Position numbers and translations under genes: made by a program. A DNA stretch of 64,000 nucleotides from Bubalus kerabau (Eukaryota; Chordata; Mammalia; Artiodactyla; Bovidae): contig NC_073630.1 of NCBI RefSeq assembly GCF_029407905.1, forward strand, positions 44,045,001-44,109,000, written 5' to 3'. Shown in pieces: positions 21,916 through 33,239 of the stretch (positions within the stretch are counted from its first letter, which is position 1; each line of letters starts with the position of its first letter). The notes beneath the pieces are model-generated. The model made no database searches and was not told the DNA's origin. It worked only from the letters and a program-made list of their open reading frames with translations.

Positions 21916-22514
21916 GCATCTCTGAGCCTGGCATGCAGAGGTGGTAGGGAAGAAAGGGTATCACCAGGACTGTAGACTAATGAGCACAGCAACAGCTAAA
22001 ACGTTCAATGTGTAGGAAGCTGAATGGAAGGGGCAGATTTGTAGAAGGCTGTATAGGAACACAAAGCTAAAGCTAGGAAAAGAATGAACACGGAGTCTGG
22101 GAATCAAATTCTTGAGAGAATGAGGAGTTTAGCAGAAGGATATGTGACAGCAGAAAAATAGTTTTCTACAATAATCATATTTCACTTGACTTGGTAGTGG
22201 ATTATCTGATCAGAGATGACCTGGAGAAAATTCACGGGGTAATATTATATTAATGGGAAAGTCTCCAAAGTTTGACAGGTAAGGTTGTTTGTATGTTGGT
22301 GATAACTAAAATTGTAAGGAACAGGTAAATTGTAGCTTTCGTTTCTGTAAACTTGTTGAAGAGGAAAAGAAAAAGAGGGAAAGGCTTAAATGATAAGAAA
22401 GGAGAGCTGAGCTTAGAAAGCAGGACATGAGACTTGGCTGAAAAGCCACTGATACAAAATAAAAACATTATCTGTTGTGTATATGTATGTATATATAAAT
22501 GATGATAAATAGTA
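21916..22514. other. Unique DNA, nothing recognised
   Basis: About 600 bp without a recognised family. The minus ORF at 22250-22468 is low-complexity and hydrophobic by composition, with no supporting feature. Confidence 0.45.
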
Positions 22515-22725
22515 TAGAGCTGGTATCAGGGATCAGGCTTATATTATTTCATCTAATTCTCAAAACAACTGTCTGAGGGAGATTTCAATGTTACTCCTAA
22601 AGAAGTCAGTAGTGAGTGAGAGGCAGCTAACTTGCCCAGGGTCCCCAAACTAGTACATTTTAGAGTTGGAGAAGGAACTCATTTAGAGGGTTTTACTTTA
22701 TACCCTCTAGTCTAGGTTTTAACCA
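22515..22725 (-). mobile_element. MIR SINE, reverse
   Basis: 'atttcatctaattctcaaaacaactgtctgaggg', 'gaggcagctaacttgcccagggtcccc', 'agagttggagaaggaactc' follow reverse MIR order. Confidence 0.7.
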
Positions 22726-22774
22726 AACTCTATGCAATAGTTGTGGTATAGCTGCCCAGGGCTTAGTAATTATG

Positions 22775-22960
22775 TTTATTTCATCTCATTTGATCCTTGG
22801 AAAATCTCCAAGATAAGCAGGAAAGGTGTCAGCGACCTCAACTGAAAGGCAAAGAAACAGACTTCAAAGGAGAGAGATGCCCAGGTATGTACAGCCTGTG
22901 AATAGTAGTGGTCCAGCTGGAACCAATAGCTTTTAGTTCTAATAACAACACTATTTCCAC
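22775..22960 (-). mobile_element. MIR SINE, reverse, second copy
   Basis: 'atttcatctcatttgatccttggaaaatctcc', 'gcaaagaaacagactt', 'gagatgcccaggtatgtacagcctgtgaatag', 'ccagctggaacc' follow reverse MIR order. Adjacent to another reverse MIR at 22515. Confidence 0.65.
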
Positions 22961-22970
22961 TAAACTGGGT

Positions 22971-23181
22971 GGACTTCCCTGGTGACTCAGATGGCAAAGA
23001 ATCTCTGCAATGCAGGAGATCCAAGTTTGATCCCTGGGTCGGGAAGATCCCGTGGAGGAGGGCATGGCAACCCACTCTTGTATTCTGGCCTGGAGAATCC
23101 CATGGACAGAGGAGTGTGGTGGGCTGCAGTCCACAAGGTCACAGAGTCAGACATGACTGAGCGACTGACAGTTCACTTTCA
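22971..23181 (+). mobile_element. Bov-tA SINE
   Basis: 'ggacttccctggtgactcagatgg' head, 'gatccctgggtcgggaagatccc', and the 3' end 'gacatgactgagcgactgacag' followed by 'ttcactttcac'. Confidence 0.94.
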
Positions 23182-23989
23182 CATACTTCTTCCACTATGT
23201 TATGCTTCCTTCACAGAGGGTGCTTCATTAGAAAACCAGGCTTCAAGTTCATATTTTAATTATAATACAGTCAGTAAGTGTCTTTTTTCTGTACCTGCAT
23301 AGGTACTTATGCTGGAACCTGTTGGATAACATTTTGTCAAAGCCAGAGGTCATAGGAAAGTTGTGTTCTTATAGAATGGGTCTGTAGGTCTAGAGAAGCA
23401 AAAGGTATTTTGTGAACATTGAATCATTGTGGGTTCTAAAGGTTGAAAGTGTATGGCTACATTTTTAAAACTTGTCTACATTAGGTATTTGTGAGTATGG
23501 TATTTGTGTCCTGAGTTAGTTAATAACAGCTTCATGCCAGAGTTCTTGTAGGAACTGCTGGTGTGTTTCAAAACCACCAGTGTCTTTGAAGAAGTGAAGC
23601 GAAGCTATGCAGGGAAAGCTGTCAGTTTACATTCTTCTTTTACAACAGTGTCAGATAGTAACAATAGTCTCTCAAAATTTACCAATAATGATTAGATAGG
23701 ATCAGCAGATTATTATTGCTTTTTCTCTCCCCTTCTTCCCCACTCCCCAACCACATGTAGAATGTTATCTAAAATCAATTCCCTTAAGTGTGTGTTCTCT
23801 ATCATTTTTCACCATGTTTCCATTTATTTCTAAGGCTTCTGACTTCAATAGCTAACTTGGCAGAGTTAAAGAAGGCAATGGAGGAGGGAGGGAGAATGGA
23901 AGAAAACTCATTTCAAGGCCGTTCCATGATCCATTCTGTGCTACTTGCCTTCATGCACATCTGATCCACACCATGGCCCTGAAAACTCA
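23182..23989. other. Unique DNA, nothing recognised
   Basis: About 800 bp with no recognised repeat or gene. A C/T-rich patch lies at 23724-23750. Confidence 0.5.
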
Positions 23990-24125
23990 GTACTTTCATA
24001 TACACTTTGCCAAAAAGAAAAATAAAGCTAGAAAACTGAACTCACTTGTGCAGAGTCTCCTAGGGAGTAAGGGAGGGAGATTGAAACCCATGTTTAACAC
24101 CTAAGGCCGTGCTTCTTTGTGTTTA
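23990..24125 (-). mobile_element. Possible MIR fragment, reverse
   Basis: 'ctcacttgtgcagagtctcctagggagtaagggagggagattgaaacccatg' resembles the reverse MIR part that covers 'cttgcccaaggtcacacagctag...ggattcaaacccag'. Weak. Confidence 0.45.
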
Positions 24126-24266
24126 AAGACTCGTGCATTCAAATTCACTTTTAATATGTATGTGTGAAGTTATAAGTGACTATGATAAAAAGTAATGTCT
24201 TGGGACAGACAGAGAATCATACAAAAATGTACAGAAAATTTTAGAGCAAATGCCTAAACACCTGCT

Positions 24267-24470
24267 GAGCTCCCCAGGAGGCTCAGTGGATAAAGAATCT
24301 GCTTGCATTGCAGAAGCTGAGGGAGATGTGAATTCGATCCCTGGATTCGGAAGATCCCCTGGAGAAGGGAATGACAACCCATTCCAGTATTCTTGCCTCA
24401 AAAATTCCATGAACAGAGGAGTCTGGTGGGCTGCAGCCCACAGGGTCACAACTGAAACAGATGAGCATAG
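24267..24470 (+). mobile_element. Bov-tA SINE, diverged
   Basis: Head 'gctccccaggaggctcagtgg', B box region 'tgtgaattcgatccctgg', 'gatcccctggagaaggg', and body to 'ctgcagcccacagggtcac'. The 3' end is altered ('aactgaaacagatgagcatag'). Confidence 0.9.
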
Positions 24471-25317
24471 ATAGCATTCACACTTGCCACTCAGAGCAAC
24501 GATGGGACCTTGCCATCACACCACATGTGTTCCCTTCTTTTCCTCTCATGTGAACCTGCCTCTTGCCCACCTAGAGAAAATACTGTCCTAATTCATGGTA
24601 TTCACTTCCTTGCCTTTCTTTTCCTTGTAACCTGTCCTGAAGGTTGTTTTTTTGTTTTGTTTTGTTTTTTGTTTTTTTTGTTATCGTTGCCTAAGAAAGC
24701 ACAGCTGTATCCAGATGAGGAGTATGGCTATTCAGTAGGAAGCTAGGCAGAACATGCCTCTGTTACATTCTTTGCTGTTCTCACATTGAAGATCAGGAGT
24801 CTTGAAATCTGGGTTCTGGTGGCCATTTCTCAGGCTTTGAGTGCCCCTAAGTGGCCAGAACAGAAAATACAGCATTTGACAACTCAGGGACTGTCCTTCC
24901 AGTTATCACCTCGACTTTCCTTTGAGTTCCTGGCCTCACTTCTGTGTTCTTCATCTTTGTTGTTGTTGTTGTTAAAAAAGGGCTCCAAGTACTTTGATTT
25001 GATACTGCTTACAGAAGGGCATTTGTGCAGCATTAAGTGGGAAATTGCTGACAGCTGAAGTGGCTGTCTGTCCTGTTCCCCTTTTAGGACACTCCTCGTG
25101 AGCCCTCATCGCTGCAGTTCTATCAAGTTGGGACTAGGTGGGGGCGGTGGCCCCAGACATGCTGATCCTTGGATATGCCTTGATTTTCCTTCCTGTTCAC
25201 AGAGTTTGTGGCTTAGAAACAAGTCCATTTTCTGTGGTTTTGTTAGGAGCTGTCAGGTTGTTTAATAGAATGATGAACTTTTGATTTTTACTCTCTTTGA
25301 AGTACCTTCAAAAGAAA
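24471..25317. other. Unique DNA with T/G low-complexity tracts
   Basis: Includes a (TTTTG)n-like tract at 24649-24681 and a short (TTG)n at 24957-24974. The ORFs at 24510 and 24786 cross these tracts and show no family. Confidence 0.5.
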
Positions 25318-25770
25318 GTAAACATTTCCAGTAGTCATATATGGGTGTGAGAATTGGACTATAAACAAAGCTGAGTGCCGAAGAATTGCTGATTTTGATC
25401 TGTGGTGTTGGAGAAGACTCTTGAGAGTCCCTTGGACTGCAAGGAGATCAAACCAGTCAATCCTGAAGGAAATCAACCTTGAATATTCATTGGAAGGACT
25501 GATGTTGAAGCTGAAACTCCAATACTTTGGCCACCTGATGGGAAGTACTGACTCACTGGAAAAGACCCTGATGCTGGGAAAGATTGAAGGCAGAAGGAGA
25601 AGGGGATGACAGAGGACAAGATGGTTGGATGGCATCACAGACTTGGTGGACATGAGTTTGAGTAAGCTCCAGGAGCTGGTGATGGACAGGGAGGCCTGGT
25701 GTGCTGCGGTCCATGGGGTCATAAAGAGTTGGACATGACTGAGTGACTGAACTGAACCGAACTGAACTGA
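25318..25770 (+). mobile_element. BovB LINE 3' fragment
   Basis: Enters near 'gtaaacatttccagtagtcat', continues 'gggtgtgagaattggactataaac', 'gagaagactcttgagagtccc', 'gatgctgggaaagattgaaggc', and ends in an (ACTGA)n-like tail at about 25745-25770. The reading frame of the BovB C-terminus is interrupted, for example by TGA at about 25607-25609. Confidence 0.94.
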
Positions 25771-26074
25771 AGGTACTTCATGGGAAACAGTCTGCCTCTG
25801 AACACATAAGTCTGTGGGCATTTACTGGGAATGGGATGATACTTTTAGTAAAGGAAAGACAGCAACCTAAGAATACTTTTAAGACTTATCCTTAGTGGGA
25901 GTTTATTGGTTCCTCTGTTTTCATTATCAAGGCAAAAATTCTTTTTCCATGCTTCTTCATGAAGTCCTATCTACAACTCTAATTTCTTTAAAGGTTGAAA
26001 AAATGGAATTGAATTTGAATTGCTACCCTGTATTTTGAAAGACACAGTGTTTCCTGGTGTAAGATTTGGTTTAC
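25771..26074. other. Unique DNA, nothing recognised
   Basis: About 300 bp between the BovB tail and L2 sequence with no recognised feature. Confidence 0.45.
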
Positions 26075-26556
26075 TCACCTACTCAGCCAATACTTATGGA
26101 GGAACCAAAATTATTGCTATAAATAAGGTGAAAAGATTCCTATTTTTATGACCAATAGTCTATGGCAGAGAACTAGAAGTAATCATTAAATAAGTGAATA
26201 CATTTAAAAAATAAATGAGATAATTTCAGTTGACAGTCTAAGAAACATGAAGAAAAGAGGATCTTTGGTTAGAGAATGCTTGGAAGAGAGAAGAGCTGTT
26301 TTAGATGAAAGGGTCAGGGAAAGCTTCTCCAAGACCAAGACCTTTGAGCTTAGTTGTCAGTACAGAGAGTAAATCAAGAACTGGACAGCATTTGAGACAG
26401 AGAGACCAGAAAATGCAGAATCCCAGTGGCATAAATGTATTTTGATGCATCTGCCAAACAGAAAGGTGTTGAGGAGAGTAGTAAGAATGAAGTAGAACAA
26501 TGAAGAGGGGCTGGCTTTGGCCCTTTTGATCATGTGTGAATTTTATTCTGTAGATA
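26075..26556 (-). mobile_element. L2 LINE body, reverse (left segment)
   Basis: 'gtgaatacatttaaaaaataaatgagataatttcag', 'tttagatgaaagggtcagggaaagcttctcc', 'gaccagaaaatgcagaatc' and 'gaattttattctgtagatag' follow the reverse L2 body. It is cut by the BovA2 at 26569. Confidence 0.7.
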
Positions 26557-26568
26557 GTGGCCATCACT

Positions 26569-26842
26569 CGGAGAAGGCAATGGCACCCCACTCCAGTACT
26601 CTTGCCTGGAAAATCCCATGGACAGAGGAGCCTGGTAGGCTGCAGTCCATGGGGTCGCTAGGAGTCAGACACGACTGAACAACTTCACTTTCACTTTTCA
26701 CTTTCACGCATTGGAGAAGGAAATGGCAACCCACTCCAGTGTTCCTGCCTGGAGAATCCCAGGGACGGGGCAGCCTGGTGGGCTGCCGCCTCTGGGGTCG
26801 CACAGAGTCGGACACGACTGAAGCGACGCAGCAGCAGCAGCA
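26569..26842 (+). mobile_element. BovA2 SINE, complete
   Basis: Both BovA2 halves are present ('gagaaggcaatggcacccc' and 'ggagaaggaaatggcaaccc') joined by 'cttcactttcacttttcactttc', with an (AGC)n tail at 26828-26842. Near-identical 12-mers (gtggccatcact at 26557-26568, gttgccatcact at 26843-26854) form the target-site duplication. Confidence 0.96.
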
Positions 26843-26854
26843 GTTGCCATCACT

Positions 26855-26910
26855 AGAAATGGTGATAACACTTGCATGTTATCTGAGGATTACATTTGCA
26901 TGTAGATTTT
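26855..26910 (-). mobile_element. L2 LINE body, reverse (right segment)
   Basis: 'ggtgataacacttgcatgttatctgaggattacat' plausibly continues the L2 interrupted by the BovA2 (compare 'ggagtgacatgatctgatttac'). Confidence 0.45.
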
Positions 26911-27609
26911 TTTAAGAAAAACTGAAATCAAATTAATGGGATGTTTATGAGTTTTAATTACTTGATCAGAAATAGGATGTTGGTTATATCATAATGAAGC
27001 AGGCAGAAATGAAGCAATTAAGGAAGTACAACATAAGAATTATTGTTTTCAGATTAGTTTGCAGTTTTTCAAAGTCCGTGTTTTTCTTTTTTTTTTTTTC
27101 ATGTTTCTTGTACATTTTCCTAACCAACACATACTCAGTTTTTTGAGATATAGACAGTATCTCACAAGCTAAGCTGCTTCAAAGTCACATGCTTATGTTC
27201 AGTTGTATTTGGTCCCAGCAGAAGTACTTGCTAGTATGCCCTTGACATATCCTTGACTTTCTGGAGGGATATTTTGAGAATCGGCTGCTACACTTATTCT
27301 TGTATTTATGTAGAGATGTTTTTAAGGATATTGTGTGCCATATCATCATATGACCTCTCAGGTAAATGTGTTCCTGGCTTCAGCACCAGGGAAAATATGT
27401 GTATTTCTCCTGGATAGCTGGAATGCTTTTGATCTCCAAGACAGCGTGTCTTTCAGCACAGAAAAAAGTCTGCTTCTTACTCTGGACAAGGGTTTCCATG
27501 AATGAACACCTCTGAACTTACCCTTCATCACAAGTTACTTATCTATTTCTGCATCCTCTTGTATCAAACACAGTCCTGTTAACTGCCTAGAATCCTTTCT
27601 GCACCAGGT
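26911..27609. other. Unique DNA with a T-run
   Basis: No recognised repeat or gene. A T-run lies at 27088-27100. Confidence 0.5.
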
Positions 27610-27621
27610 AATAGAGTATAT

Positions 27622-27818
27622 CGCTCAGTCGTGTCCAACTCTTTGTGACCCCATGGACTGTAGCCTGCCAGGCTTCTTGGTCCATGGGATTTTCCAGGCA
27701 AGAGTACTGGAGTGGGTTGCCATTTCCTTCTCCAGGAGATCTTCCTGACCTAGGGATCAAACACAGATCTCTCGTGTTGTAGGCAGACACTTTACCGTCT
27801 GAGCTACCAGGGAAACCC
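27622..27818 (-). mobile_element. Bov-tA SINE, reverse, with 12-bp target-site duplication
   Basis: Reverse SINE from 'cgctcagtcgtgtccaactc' to the head 'gagctaccagggaaaccc'. The 12-mer aatagagtatat is repeated exactly at 27610-27621 and 27819-27830. Confidence 0.97.
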
Positions 27819-27830
27819 AATAGAGTATAT

Positions 27831-29504
27831 AGATACCATAAAATTGCTCACCACCCCCCAGCACCCCCAAGCCTGTATTCTCATTGTTCTCAAACTGCTG
27901 CTAACAAATACTTAGCACTTTCATTAGGCCTTGAATTTCCGTAGAGCACTAGGCCATGGCTCGAAGTGTGTACACCCTCCCCTTTCCTCACAGCCTTCAC
28001 CTTCTTCTCTATATACTGACATCCACATGCGCCTTACCATGGACACACACACCAGAACAGGCCAACTCTTTCTCATGTGCCAAGAGAGTGTCCAGTAGAA
28101 ACTCAACCTTCTGTGTCTTAACAGACTCTGTTGGCTGCTAAAGAATATGATAAGTACAAGTGCTTAGTCCTTGAAATTTTTTAGGTTGGCAGTTTTGTAT
28201 CCTTACCTGAGAAATCTGCACTTTTCTCTTGCCTGTTGTAATTTTTCTCAGACTCCAGAAAGATGTTAAAGAGGAGACTCTCCTCTAACACATATCATAA
28301 CGTCTTCAAGATCATTTCTTAAACCTTGCCTATGGTACCAAGAAACAATAATGCAAGGGGAAAGACACTATTTTACTAATATAAAAAGTTGACTTTCTAT
28401 GCTAAGGATATGGATATTTTACATAGGTAGGAGATAGCATGGGAAGATCGGATCTTCATCATGCGTCTATGTTTGAAACAAATATTTGTTTTTTTCTAAG
28501 ACAGAGCAGCCAACCCAAAGCAGCCTGCCTGGCAAAAGCAGAATGGGAAGGGTAGAATTCATCTTTTGTGGAAGTCAGATAAATTTCATGCTCCTTAGCA
28601 TTGCCTCTGACCGCAGGCTTTTCACCACAGTCTGGCTCCTTCCCCAGTGGGAACAAAAAAGGAAAAGCGATTAAAGTTCCCTCAGTAATAGACAGCAGGG
28701 GGCAATGGTCTTGGCGTCTTCTACAGAGGCAGAGAGAGTCCTTTAACAAGACTTGTGAGAGTGCTTTGAAGAAAAGAAGTTAAGACTCACAGGGCTGGTA
28801 GAGGTCTGTTGGAACAGTTGTTCATTTCCTCTGCTTCGTAAGGCTTTGACTTCCTGTAACAGCGTCACCCTCTTCATTAAAATGTTCCAGATAAAAGAAG
28901 GAAAGAGAAGTTGAGCTCCTAGCTGGGGCCAGGGTTCACTGTGCTCCGCTGGGTGAGTAAGAGTGTTCAGAACTTGACTTTTATAAGGCAATCAAAGAGA
29001 CATGGATGATTACTAAATCCAGTGTGTGTGTGTGTGTGAAAGACAGAGAGAGAATCGGAATGAATGAATAACAGAAATGAATGAATCAAAGAATACTTTT
29101 TCTGTATGTATAGGCAGCCTGGGAGTTTGGATGGCCAGAATTGTCTTTGCCTTGGTCCAGTGAACTGGCTAGACTACCCCTCTCGAGGACCAAACCTCTG
29201 GACCTTTCTCTCTGAAAAAGAAAGGGGGGAGAAAAGGTTTGCAATCAGTATTCAGACATTCTTATAACTAATAGGATTAGGGGCGTTACAAAGGGATTTG
29301 AACAAGATAATTAGTTTACTGCTTAGTCGACAGTGGAGCAAGCAAAATCCTTCTGAGAAAAGGCAGACAAAATAGGTCAGAAAATGTGTGGGAAATGAAG
29401 TAAGACCTCTCTACGAGGACCCTGAGCAACTTGAATATTATGAAAGGATTCCAGAGCCTTCATTCACTGCTGTGGACTGTTTGCCTTTTCTCTTTTTTTT
29501 CTCA
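27831..29504. other. Unique, gene-like composition but no gene; (TG)n and CTCF-type motif
   Basis: About 1.7 kb without a recognised repeat apart from (TG)n at about 29020-29037. Overlapping ORFs on both strands at 28459-28991 share no family resemblance. A CTCF-type motif lies at 28692-28705. Confidence 0.5.
28692..28705 (+). promoter_or_regulatory. CTCF-type core motif (imperfect)
   Basis: ACAGCAGGGGGCAA keeps the central AGCAGGGGGCA of the CTCF core but differs at the first and last positions. It sits in unique, moderately GC-rich DNA. Confidence 0.35.
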
Positions 29505-29605
29505 ACTTGGGCCACCAGAGGTGTGAAGAAAAGTGACTTACTCAATGTTAGAGTTAATGGCTGTTGTTCCTGGACCCAGAGTATTCTAAGTCCATAAATG
29601 CTGCC
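29505..29605 (-). mobile_element. Possible MIR fragment, reverse
   Basis: 'gaagaaaagtgacttactcaatgttagagttaatggctgttgttcctggacccagagtattctaagtcc' resembles the reverse MIR 5' half. Confidence 0.45.
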
Positions 29606-31077
29606 TTCAGAAGATTTCTCACAATGTTATATAAAGGGAATGTTTTAGAAAATCTGAAGAGTTCTTTTCAGGCATTTTACAAGCTAGAAAAATATTATAC
29701 AATTAGAAGGACTTAAAAAAAAATCTCTGATGTTCTTGAATAGATTGTTTAATTGCAAAAAATAATTGCAAACAGAAATGTGAGGGCCGTGTTCTAGACT
29801 TAATTGAATTGCTTACTTAAGTATTTGTGTTTTAATATGGACAGTATTCACTGTGGTAAAATATACCTAAGAAGAGAACCATTTGAACTTTTAAAAAAAT
29901 TACAAAAAGTAAATTTTTATCTTTTTAAAACATGTATTCTCTCATCTCCTCCCCATCATCTTAAAAATCTGTGAATCAACTGTACTATTACTGTCCATAA
30001 ATTAAAGAATACTTCCAAAATCGTGGTAGGAAAAAACTCTTCAGAGTATCTATGTATGTGGACACCATATACTTTATTAAGTTAACTTCTGAATCTTATA
30101 GCAACAACCCGTCAGATCAGAATCATCACTAGTTGTTAGAAAGCCTTTTGGCCTGGCTTTGGCAGAGCCTTGACCTAAGACCAGAAGAGGAAACAGCAGG
30201 CATTCCTGTTTAATGAACTGTCCAGTGGCTCCACAGAAGTGGAACTTTCATTATTTATTAAAAGCAAAAGAAGACTAATTGACAAAGGAACTCATTGGAC
30301 AAGGAAAGCAATTAACCCTCCTTCCCCATGTCACCTTGTTAAAATATGACACAATAATTATTTTAAATATAGAAGCTCAAATGTGTGTTTTTATATTCCC
30401 AGAGATTGTTTCTATTCCTTTCTCCTGTTTAGATAAGGTACATTCTGTATTCCTTTCATGTCACAGTAAAACGGGCATGATTTCCCACTCCTCAGTACAT
30501 GAAGCTGTTTTTTGCCATTGTATCCTTAGTACTTAGTTTAGTTTTAGAATGCAACATGAAATTAATCTCCTCAAAAAAGAGAGGAGCAAGGGCAGGCCCA
30601 TTTTGTATGGTTGGGCGTTTCTCTCTGAACAAGGATATCCAACTGGCTGGTGTGTTTTCAACTCCAGCTCTTCTGGCAGAAGGCATGCCTTCACTGTAAT
30701 TTATCTATAGTTTATTTGTGTCTTCTAATTTATTCAAAGATTATTTGTATACTATGATGGATTTTAAATGATTGGTACACATCTTTAATTACTGTAAGTG
30801 ATACATATGTCTGGAGGGTAAAGTTCCTTGGATAACTAACTAATTCTGACCAAAAATCATTTTATTAACAGATAGTTTCAGACAAAAGTTCTCTTAAACT
30901 TCACTTAGTAAGGATATAAAATACCCATGTAAAATTTAAATTGAATTAAAAGAGTTATAGACTCTCTAGGCTATACTACTTTGTATTTTGAACTTGGAGA
31001 AATATCAGTATGAAAAATAACAGTGTTCCTGAACTCCAGACGATGGCCATCTGGAAAAGGCAGATTGTTGTTTCCTC
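29606..31077. other. Unique AT-rich DNA, nothing firm
   Basis: A short piece at about 29850-29900 ('gtggtaaaatatacctaag') may be old reverse L1. Otherwise no repeat or gene is recognised. The opposed ORFs at 30492-30699 overlap each other and show no family. Confidence 0.45.
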
Positions 31078-31510
31078 ACAAAGTTGTGTCCGACTCTTTG
31101 TGACCCCATGGACTGCAGCATGCCAGGCTCCCCTGTCCTCCACTGTCCTGAAGTTTGCTCAAACTCATGTCCACTGAGTTGGTGATGCCAGCCAGCCATC
31201 TCATTCTCTGTTGCCCCCTTCTCCTCCTGCCTTCAATCTTTCCGAGCATCAGGGTCTTTTCCAGTGAGTCGACTCTTCACATTAGGTAGCACAAGTATTG
31301 TAGCTTCAACTTCAGCATCAGTCCTTCCAAAGAATATTCAGGATTGATTTCCTTTCGCATTGACTGGTTTCATCTTACTGTTCAAAGGACACTTAAGAGT
31401 CCTCTCCGATACCACAATTCAAAAGCATCAACTCTTCAGCGCTCAGTCTTCTTTATGGTCCAACTCTCACATCCATACATGACTACTAGAAAAAACATAG
31501 CTTTGAGTGT
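31078..31510 (-). mobile_element. BovB LINE 3' fragment, reverse
   Basis: Reverse complement of the BovB 3' end: 'gttgtgtccgactctttgtgacccc', 'cttctcctcctgccttcaatc', 'agcatcagggtcttttccagtgagtc', 'agcatcagtccttccaaagaat', 'tccaactctcacatccatac'. The only minus-strand BovB in the window. Confidence 0.94.
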
Positions 31511-31919
31511 AACAACCTTTAATACTGACTCTGAAAAGAATGGCACATAGGAGACTGAGATGCAGGCAGAGATATGGAAGGAAGTGGAGTGGGAAAATAG
31601 GGGAAGGGATGGTTCTTGTAGGTGGTGGGATTTCAGGTCAGTAGACTTCACCACTAAAATAACAAAAGAGACTTGCAGGTAGGGGTGCATGTTGAGGGGT
31701 AGGGAAGGGCAAAGCATGCTCAGTAAATGGTTGTGTTGGTCATGGATGTGTGGAATCTGTTGGGGGGATATAAGTGAAAAGGTAGTATGAAATAATTAAA
31801 GTAGGAACTTTATCATCAGGGTGTTACTCTATCTGTATTAGAAAACCACTTAACAGATTCAGAGAAAGAAATGTTAAAAAAAAAAAAAAAATGATGGCAC
31901 ATCTATTCAATGCTTCGAT

Positions 31920-32090
31920 TGGGAGGCTGAGGAGTAGAGATTTAAAGGAATAAATTGCTGCTTGAAAACCTGTTTAGGAGGCTAATATTATAGGTTAGGT
32001 GAAAAGTGATAAGGCCTGACCAAGAGTAGTGATGGTAGAAATGGGAAGAAGATTACAGATGCAAGGAACATTTTGAAGTTACCTGAATTA
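31920..32090 (-). mobile_element. L2 LINE body fragment, reverse
   Basis: 'aggaggctaatattataggttaggtgaaaagtgataaggcctgaccaagagtagtgatgg' matches the reverse L2 segment with 'ggaggctattgcag...aggtgagagatgatgg'. Similar but weaker L2-like text starts near 31600. A (A)16 run lies at 31876-31891. Confidence 0.6.
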
Positions 32091-32728
32091 TAAAAATTAA
32101 TAACTTACCACATACAGAATTTTGTCTCCCAGCTATTCACTTAACATGGCAAAATGAACATACCCTTATGTTATTAATTATTTTTGGAATTGTTAACTAT
32201 AATTACTGTCTGATAGTATGAACTATAATTTATATATCCTGCCATATATTTCATTTCATATTAAGCATTCAAATCATAAAAGCCCTTCTGAAGTTGTAAG
32301 ACTTCAGAACAATCATATTGCAGAGTAAAGAATTAAGTACTAAAATAAACAAAATGATCTCCTCTCATGAAATGTTCAGTAGTTCTCCAAAGTCATGCCA
32401 CCTCTTCAACAATCTAAGTAACAACTGTGTGGATTGCTAAGGCAATCAGTACTTCAGTACATATACCCGTCCTTCTTCCTGCCATCATATTTCCATCCCT
32501 AGAACCCTTCTTATGGAAAACCTGGGGTCCTCTCAGATGAAGCTCACCAAGTCACATTTTTAAGGAAATTTTCTAGATTCTGGGATACTCTGAATCTCAA
32601 GAGCACTATAATTTGAAAGCCTCTAATTCAATGTTGAGAGTACCTTGTCACTGGGAAATTTTTTTACTCCTTTTCTGATTGTTTTCTGATTTTATCAACA
32701 TGAAACATCAAATTAATTCAAATCATCT
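32091..32728. other. Unique AT-rich DNA
   Basis: No recognised repeat or gene in about 640 bp. Confidence 0.5.
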
Positions 32729-32736
32729 GTTTAGAT

Positions 32737-32952
32737 GAGGGATCCGCAAACTGCTGCCTACAAGACAAATCTTGCTCGTTGCCAGGTTTTATAAATAAAG
32801 TTTCATTGGCCCACAGCCATGCCCACTGTGTTATGTATGGTCTGTGGCTGCTTTCTCACTGTAACCATAGAATTGTAAGGGAGACTATATGGCTTGCACA
32901 GCCTAAAATATTTACTATCTGGCCCTTTACTGAAGAAGTTTGTTGACCCTTG
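32737..32952. mobile_element. hAT (Charlie-type) non-autonomous DNA transposon, 216 bp
   Basis: The terminal 16-mers are imperfect inverted repeats (GAGGGATCCGCAAACT and, reversed, CAAGGGTCAACAAACT; 11 of 16 match). The interior follows the well-known mammalian element with 'aaataaagtttcattgg' and 'aaaatatttactatctggccctttac'. Eight-base flanks gtttagat (32729-32736) and ctttagag (32953-32960) are a decayed 8-bp duplication, as hAT elements make. Confidence 0.85.
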
Positions 32953-33084
32953 CTTTAGAGGCAAAATGAGTGTGTTGTACTCTGTTGCTATGATCAGCAA
33001 GACTTAAAACGATGAAAAACAGCTTCCTTTGTAAAAGTGAGCAAAGTCAAAAAATTAGAATGCAAAATGAAAGCTATTGAATCA

Positions 33085-33175
33085 CCTTAGGATTACCTAC
33101 AAGGATTAATGAGATAACCTATGTAAAACATATAGAAAATTGTCTGGAATGCAATAAGCATTTAATAAATTCAGC
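33085..33175 (+). mobile_element. MIR SINE 3' fragment
   Basis: 'aaggattaatgagataacctatgtaaaacatatagaaaattgtctggaatgcaataagcatttaataaa' is the MIR 3' portion. Confidence 0.65.
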
Positions 33176-33239
33176 ATTTTTTTTGGTCAAATCCATGCAG
33201 TTTCTTAAATTGAAATCCTGTAAGGGCTCTCAGATTTAT

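Noticed and set aside
25299..25779. Inverted 11-mers gaagtaccttc and gaaggtacttc flanking a BovB fragment
   Set aside because: LINE insertions give direct and not inverted repeats. The 11-mer is partly self-complementary (GGTACC-like core), so chance is adequate.
25288..25821. 177-codon minus-strand ORF
   Set aside because: It is the antisense frame of a BovB 3' fragment. The same peptide pattern recurs antisense to the other BovB copies.
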